64,000 bases of DNA from Vicia villosa. Its lineage: Eukaryota > Streptophyta > Magnoliopsida > Fabales > Fabaceae. Each line of letters begins with the position of its first letter. Position 1 is the first letter of the stretch. A program made the translations under genes and the position numbers. Positions 58,341-64,000 of this stretch are shown here, piece after piece. The DNA is taken from assembly GCF_029867415.1 (NCBI RefSeq), contig NC_081186.1, positions 15,942,930-16,006,929 on the forward strand, read 5' to 3'. Below the pieces are notes generated by a model. That model was given only the letters and a program-made list of their open reading frames with translations. It was not told the DNA's origin and made no database searches.

Positions 58341-58358
58341 TGATTAAATAGGGGCAGT
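58341..58358 (+). other. Ogre polypurine tract
   Basis: TAAATAGGGGCAGT immediately precedes the second LTR, the place and sequence type of an Ogre PPT; it would prime plus-strand synthesis. Confidence 0.6.
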
Positions 58359-61300
58359 TTTCATACCCCAAATTTGTCCTACCCTTTACTTCTAACTGGC
58401 TTAGGCTTTGCATTCATATACATACATCACTTAGGTCACAATCCATACCCATGCATGCATATCATTGGTATCAATCAAAGATTAGCAAGAAAGAGCTTTT
58501 GTGGCAGAGGATCCCCTACCAAAGGTGTGGATCTGAGGTGTGATTATGTGGCTTTGTTTTCATTGAAGTCTTCCTGGATTAGGGTTTTTCTCAATTCAAG
58601 GCATTGGGGGAGTGCACAAGCTTGTAATTCATCTGGTTGTTCCTAATCGGGGCTTCCTTGACCAAAGTCAACTAGTTGACTTTCCGGTCAACATTTAATC
58701 AGGAATGGATTTTATGAGTGGGAAGCTCTCATACTGACTATGGGGATGTGTTTATTTGGCTGGATTTGACTGGAGGAGATTTAATCGGGTATTTCATCAA
58801 TAATCGGGAAAATCAGAACAGTTGACTTTTGGATCAAAATCAGAAGAATTATTCAAATATTGACCTTTGGTGGAAAATCAGTCAAGAAAAGTCAAAGAAT
58901 GGATAAAATCAAGAGTTTGACAAAAGGTTGCCAAAAATAGAAAAAAAGACAAAAGGGAAAGTTTCAACATTTAGAATTTTTTGAAGGTTTTAAATCTTGA
59001 TGAGCAGTCCACTTCAGCCCTGATTTACACGTGGCAAATGGTATTTTTTGAAGAAACCTCCAACATCAAAGTTGCTCCTCTCATGGGGGGGAACAACTTT
59101 GTAGTTGGACACTTTTTCATTTGAAGCTTGTATGAAGAGATAAAATGGTTTGAAGTTACTGAAAATCCATTCAATCTAAGTCACAATCCAAGTCACAAGC
59201 CAGGTCATGACCAGACATTTCACCAAGCATGTGGCATGCCAAATTGCAAGTTGATTCCAGAGGTGTACAAATGTGCTATGAGTGAAATCTTGGTATGTTT
59301 ATGTTCCTCTCCACGCCCTCTATCCAACAAAACAAGAATCATGGCAATTGAACAAATATTGAACCAAATGCAAGCTTTCAAAGTCATGCCCTCACACTGA
59401 CCAAGTCAAGCATCCAGCAATCCAGGTCACGCATGTCATTCTCACAAACACATGGTGTGCCAACTTCAAGTTCAATTTCCTTCCTCCATAAGTCTCCATC
59501 TCGAGCAAGCTTGATCTCTAAATATTCTATGCCATGCCCTCTATCCAATGAGATCAAGATCATTAATTTTGGATAAGTGTGGAATAAGAAAGAGGATTCT
59601 AAAGTCTTGCTTTGATCAGAACTAAGTCCATATTATGCACGTGGAGCCAAGTCATGCCATGCACGCGCAGGTCATGCACTAGCTATGCCATCAAGTTCCA
59701 TACCATTTTGTGAGATTTGCAAGTTCTATCTCAAGAAACTTCTAAAACTGATATTGTTCCACTCCACACCCTCTATATTTTGAGCTCAATTTTAAACTGA
59801 TTGGTGAGTCATGGCCTGAGTTGTCAATACTTAAAACACACCTCGTGAGCATCCATTTAGCAAAGCAAGAGCATTACCATAAAAGACCATGCAATTGCTG
59901 CTGCATGGAAAGAGAAAAGAATCATGCTGCACATGCCAATGCTTGTTCATTAAGTGTTAACAAAGATTAAAAAAGGCTGTGAGTCCCATATCAAAGAGAG
60001 CATTCCCATACACCTCACACTCACCCTATATAAACACCTCCTCACTCTCAAATCCACTCACGATTCACTCTCCCCATTTTCTTCCTCACTCCATACTCTC
60101 TTCTCTCTTCCTCTCTTTTGCATTTGTTCTCTCCACATTCCCTCCACCACTCAGTTCACTCTCCCCCCTCCATCAGAGTTTGTTACAAACTGTAACAAAC
60201 TCCGACCACCGCAACTGCCACCTTTAACCGCCACTCCTTGAGCTCAACCCCCAATTTCTTCCATCACCTTCATCTCTCATCGGCATTCATCATCATTTTC
60301 ATCAGAAGAAGATGTCCAGTTGTATAGCATTGTGAAGTGAATCTACCGAGTCTCTCAAGGTCGCATCAGTGAAGCCAAAGATCGAGTAGTAGTTTGCAAG
60401 AAGAGGAGCACTCTCATCATTCTGCTCAAGACCTCACACGGTAAGCCTCACAAACTCACTCTGCATTCATATGCGTGTTCTATGATGTTGCTGATATGCT
60501 TACCGTGACTATGCTTGAGATGAATGCATGAGATCCATTGTATGAAGTTTTTTTCTCCTTTGAATTCTGTTAATGTGATAATGTAGCTTCTTGAATGATT
60601 GTTTCATGAATATGTACTCTAGAATCTATTAGAACTCCATTGATGTGCTTGCGTTTGATTTCGGTGACGTTACTCATAGTTAGGGTTTTTAGAACGCGCT
60701 CAGTTATGGAGTTAAAGAAAGAATTAAGAAAATCTGAGGTTGGATCTGTAATCACTGGGAAAAACCGAGCGAGATGGTGGCGGAGTTTTTAATTTCTGGA
60801 AATTTGTGTTCATCTCCGCCGCGCGCTTGGCCGGAGAAGACGACCGGAGGCGGCTCTCCGGCGTCTGTGTATTTGCCTTGTTCTCCCCCTCCGTTGCGAC
60901 GTGGCAAGCTACCACTGGCTCTGTTTCCCAATTAATTGCTAATCTTGTCCTTATTCATATGATTAGGTGCGCTGTTGGCACGCTGTGATTGGTCCGTGGG
61001 TTAATTTTGTTTTTAGTGACTTAAGATCAGATGCACCAGTTGATATCATATTTACATGCTTTATTTTGTCACATTTTAATACAAACCATAATATCACATG
61101 CAGAAATAATAAAAACAAATAAAAATGGAAATGGCTTGTTGGCTTTGGGCCACGCGTGTACTGGGCTTCGCCCTTTCCTAGATCACACCTCCTGTTTGCT
61201 AATACACCGTACGCTTCTGAACCTGGGCCTTAGCGCTTTTGCTTGTTTTTACCCCCCATTTTAGGCCCTGTTTTGCTCCAACTAATTGTAGTTCATTCAG

Positions 61301-62508
61301 AAAATACTGATGCACCCCCTTTGCTGTTAATAAAAACAAATATTAAAAATTGATTTTCTTTTATGCTCTATTTCCTTTTTGCAATTAATTCATTTCTCTT
61401 TTAAGTAAAAAATGACAAAAAATATTTTTATTCAATTAGACCTTCTTAGAATTTTATTTTCTTTTTTATTGAATTTTAGTTAATGTTTTCTTTGATTTGT
61501 GATCGTTTGTTGAACCATAAAAAATACTTAGTTTTTTAGTTTTAATACAAAATAGTTTCTAATATGAATAAAAATGCAATTGCTTGTGAATATTTTCATA
61601 AATAGTTTAGATTTTGTTCCTTTTATTTGTGTGAATATTTTTCTTATATTGTGAAATGCTTGAATAAAACGTTTCTTCCTCATTTTCTATTAGAATAATC
61701 CATAACATAGATTTAGAAATTAGGAATAGTTCCCTCTTTCTCATTCTTTTTCTTTTACAACACTAAAACATCTAAAAATATTCAAATAAAATCCCCTTTA
61801 AAAAATACAAAGAAAATACTTAAAACACTAATAATCAAATTGAAAATTCTTAAAAAGGGAATGGAAGCTTGAACATCCCTTGCTTAAGGGAATGTTCGAG
61901 TGCTTGGATCTCCCTTGCTTAAGGGTACCATTCAGGCGTAAGTTCCCAACTTCTAAAAAACACCAACCAAAGAGTAACTCGAGTTTCCCTTGCTTAAGGG
62001 ATTTCCTCGAAACACTCAAACTCTCTCTTCTCTCCTTTCTTAAGGGCATTGTTATCTCCGCTCTATTGCATCCTAGGCTGTCCCCTTGTGCAAGAGCGCG
62101 AGCGTTAACTCCGCCCAACTAAAAAACACAAAAATAAACAGAAAATCGTGAGCCGAACTACAGCGCTCTGATTCCTGAAAAGGATACGTAGGCATCAAGT
62201 CGCGGGGCTTGAACGAGCACACTTGTAAATAATTCCTTCTTTTCCCCGTATTTCTTTTTGCATTCATTCGCATATAGACATAGACATAGTTACACACCCT
62301 TTAGATAGAAGCAAACATAGGTGGATACCATCGAGTACGATGGGCGCGAGGGGTGCTAATACCTTCCCCTTGCGTAACCGACTCCTGTACCTAGATTCTC
62401 TGGTCGCAAGACCCTGTTCCTTCCCTTGTTAGGTTTCCTGATATTCCTTTCCCTTATGGGATAAATATATTGGTGGCGACTCTGTTCATTTTTCGCGAGC
62501 GTGCGATA
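58359..62508 (+). repeat. Ogre second LTR, 4,150 bp
   Basis: Collinear with the first LTR but lacking the 6-kb insert. The first dinucleotide reads TT instead of TG. It ends ...GTGCGATA at 62508. TATA at 60027-60034. Confidence 0.93.
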
Positions 62509-63222
62509 GCTGGTGACTCTGCTGGGGACACCTAAGCGAGTCGATCCTAGCCTTTGTTTGTTGTTTGTTTTATTGGGTGTTTATTTGTTTTTTATGTCTA
62601 TATCTTGTATATATGTTTGCATGTTTATTTTCTGCTTGCATATCATGTTTATTTTCCGCTTGCACATCATGCATCTGGACTATATTATGGGTCCCCGTGG
62701 GGGCCACATATTTTTCTGCTTTGTTTTGCAGGTGGGGGTTTTTGAGGTAAAAGGCCCACTACCCAGGCCAGTGACACATAGGATTAGCGTGGATGCTCAT
62801 GTTGACTCCCGTAGCGCTTGCTATGGCTGAGTTTGACATGGGGTACCACAACTGGGCGAGGTTCTTTCATGGAACACTGTGTCTGGCATGCTTGTTGCCT
62901 CAAACACTTTGTACCCCATGGGAACTGTAGACCCTGGTGACCATTAGGGACCACCTTTCCGTGTCTAGAATTCATACCTGTGAGTTTGGGGAGGGACAGG
63001 ATACTAGCCTTCATCACACCCGGATTTCCATTTCGCAATCTGAAGCCAGAATTTTGAACCTGTTACATTCAGTGTTACCCAGATATCCAGAGCTGCGAGG
63101 GACATTCAGTCTCTCACCACATCACACACATGACACATCATGCTATTGCATCCACCTCACTTCATTCGTGGAGAATCCTAAAGTCTATTTCCAAAAAAAA
63201 GGGATGTATATACTCTTTTTGC

Positions 63223-63253
<31 letters not shown>

Positions 63254-63289
63254 AAAATAATGAAAAGACTTTAGGATTCTCCCGATGAA
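62509..63289 (+). mobile_element. Second Ogre PBS and leader
   Basis: PBS TGGTGACTCTGCTGGGGAC at 62511-62529, then a leader near identical to 46032-46794, with the 17-bp hairpin at 63170-63186 and 63266-63282. The A-run in the loop differs slightly in length. Confidence 0.9.
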
Positions 63290-64000
63290 ATGCATTCCGC
63301 CATATCATTTAACATGCATGTTCATTTATTTTCAGGAATATTTGGCTTTGTCTCCGACAAACACATGGCTCCACCATTGAAGACTGGTAGTCGCAACATC
63401 TCCTATACATTTCCAAATCCGAATCTGGATTCTCTTGAGTGTTTAGCAAAAAAGATCACGCCGGATGAGTCAACCAAGTTCCGCGAAAAATATGGGTATA
63501 TTCTGAGCCTTCTCAAGATGCCGTTCACCAAGTACGAGTAGGAGGGAGTTCATACTTTGCTTCAGTTCTATAATCCTTCCCTTCGCTGCTTCACGTTCAC
63601 CGACTACCTTTTGGTTCCAACATTAGAAGAGTATTCCCTATTTCTTGGCGTTCCTATAAAGAAGGAAGTACCATACTATGGCACCATGAAGGCCCCTGAT
63701 TCCATTGAAATTGCTAAGGCTCTTTATTTGAGCAAGTCGGTCGTGGAAGCAAATCTCACCAAGAAGGGAGGAGGTCTTGGTTTTTGCATGGAGTTTCTGG
63801 TCAAAAGGGGTTGTGAGGCTGCTGAAACAAAGGAATGGGACACATTTAGGGCTATCCTGGCTCTAAGTATCTATGGTATCATGATGTTATCAAACGTTCC
63901 TAACTTTGTTGACATGAGTGCAATTCATATGTTCATTCTGCAGAATCCGGTTCCTACACTTTTGGGGGATGTTTATCACTCCATTCATCACAAGAGTAGT
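63290..64000 (+). pseudogene. Second Ogre ORF1 copy, early stop, runs off the window
   Basis: Nearly identical to the ORF1 at 46795. A TAG at 63539-63541 after FTKYE replaces the CAG found at 47044-47046 in the intact copy, so this copy is broken after 83 codons. The frame then continues with the same protein to the window edge. Other differences are single substitutions. Confidence 0.92.

Larger units (their letters stand above)
35799..64000 (+). mobile_element. Ogre Ty3/gypsy element in tandem: LTR-internal-LTR-internal(part)
   Basis: LTR (35799-46010, about 4.15 kb without the nested insert), internal region (46011-58358), LTR (58359-62508, 4,150 bp), then the PBS, leader and ORF1 again from 62509 to the window end. 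From first LTR to second the element is about 20.65 kb without the insert. Ogre hallmarks: very long LTRs, TGTCATACCCC start, PBS of TGGYGACTCTGCTGGGGA type, an extra ORF1 before gag, an intron between protease and RT, a second (archaeal-type) RNase H, and a 3' untranslated tandem repeat. It entered the SIRE-B env-like ORF at 35799; the right flank is outside the window. Confidence 0.93.

Overview
This is plant nuclear DNA built almost entirely from nested LTR retrotransposons. I found no convincing host gene, rRNA gene or functional tRNA gene. The giant Ogre-type Ty3/gypsy elements, together with SIRE-type copia, Athila and Tekay chromovirus remnants, suggest a large legume genome of the pea/vetch (Fabeae) type. 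The species is inference only.

Layout from left to right. 1-5056: an old Ogre-like LTR read on +, interrupted by a 1,173-bp solo LTR (1481-2653, target duplication GGTAC) and an 877-bp hAT-type DNA element (3273-4149, target duplication CCCCGAAG). 5057-11648: a decayed minus-strand Tekay-like chromovirus with gag, protease, RT, RNase H, integrase and chromodomain remnants. 11649-13988 and 28269-29601: two pieces of a minus-strand Athila-type element (LTR, 3' noncoding part and a decayed 3' ORF). 13989-28268: a SIRE-type copia element (SIRE-A) with equal 968-bp LTRs and the target duplication CAAGT. It keeps gag-protease and an envelope-like ORF but has no integrase, RT or RNase H. Its envelope-like ORF is split by a 7,234-bp minus-strand non-autonomous gypsy element (18052-25285, target duplication ATAGT). 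29602-35798: a second SIRE element (SIRE-B) with a nearly full pol and an envelope-like ORF. 35799-64000: an Ogre element entering SIRE-B, arranged as LTR, internal region, LTR, second internal region. Its first LTR carries a 6,054-bp solo LTR of another Ogre family (37022-43075, target duplication GTGTG).

Relative order follows from the nesting: Tekay is oldest, Athila landed in its LTR, SIRE-A and SIRE-B landed in Athila, Ogre landed in SIRE-B, and another Ogre landed in that LTR. The coding regions would act together as retrotransposon machinery (Gag particles, protease, RT/RNase H, integrase), but nearly every frame has stops. In the Ogre, the stops fall mostly where a single C-to-T change in a Gln or Arg codon would explain them.

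The signals that standard annotation does not explain are mostly structural. They are a series of about 12 short hairpins in the solo Ogre LTR whose stems change in compensating pairs, a smaller set of covarying hairpins after the Ogre integrase, a 17-bp leader hairpin kept in both Ogre copies, tRNA-like A/B-box modules inside Ogre-type LTRs, E2F-like and bZIP-like promoter elements in two LTRs, and a phase-compatible intron between Ogre protease and RT.

All family names come from reading motifs by eye; no database search was run. Boundaries given with target duplications are exact to the base as read. Those of the left Ogre-like LTR, the Tekay 3' LTR and the Athila pieces are approximate.
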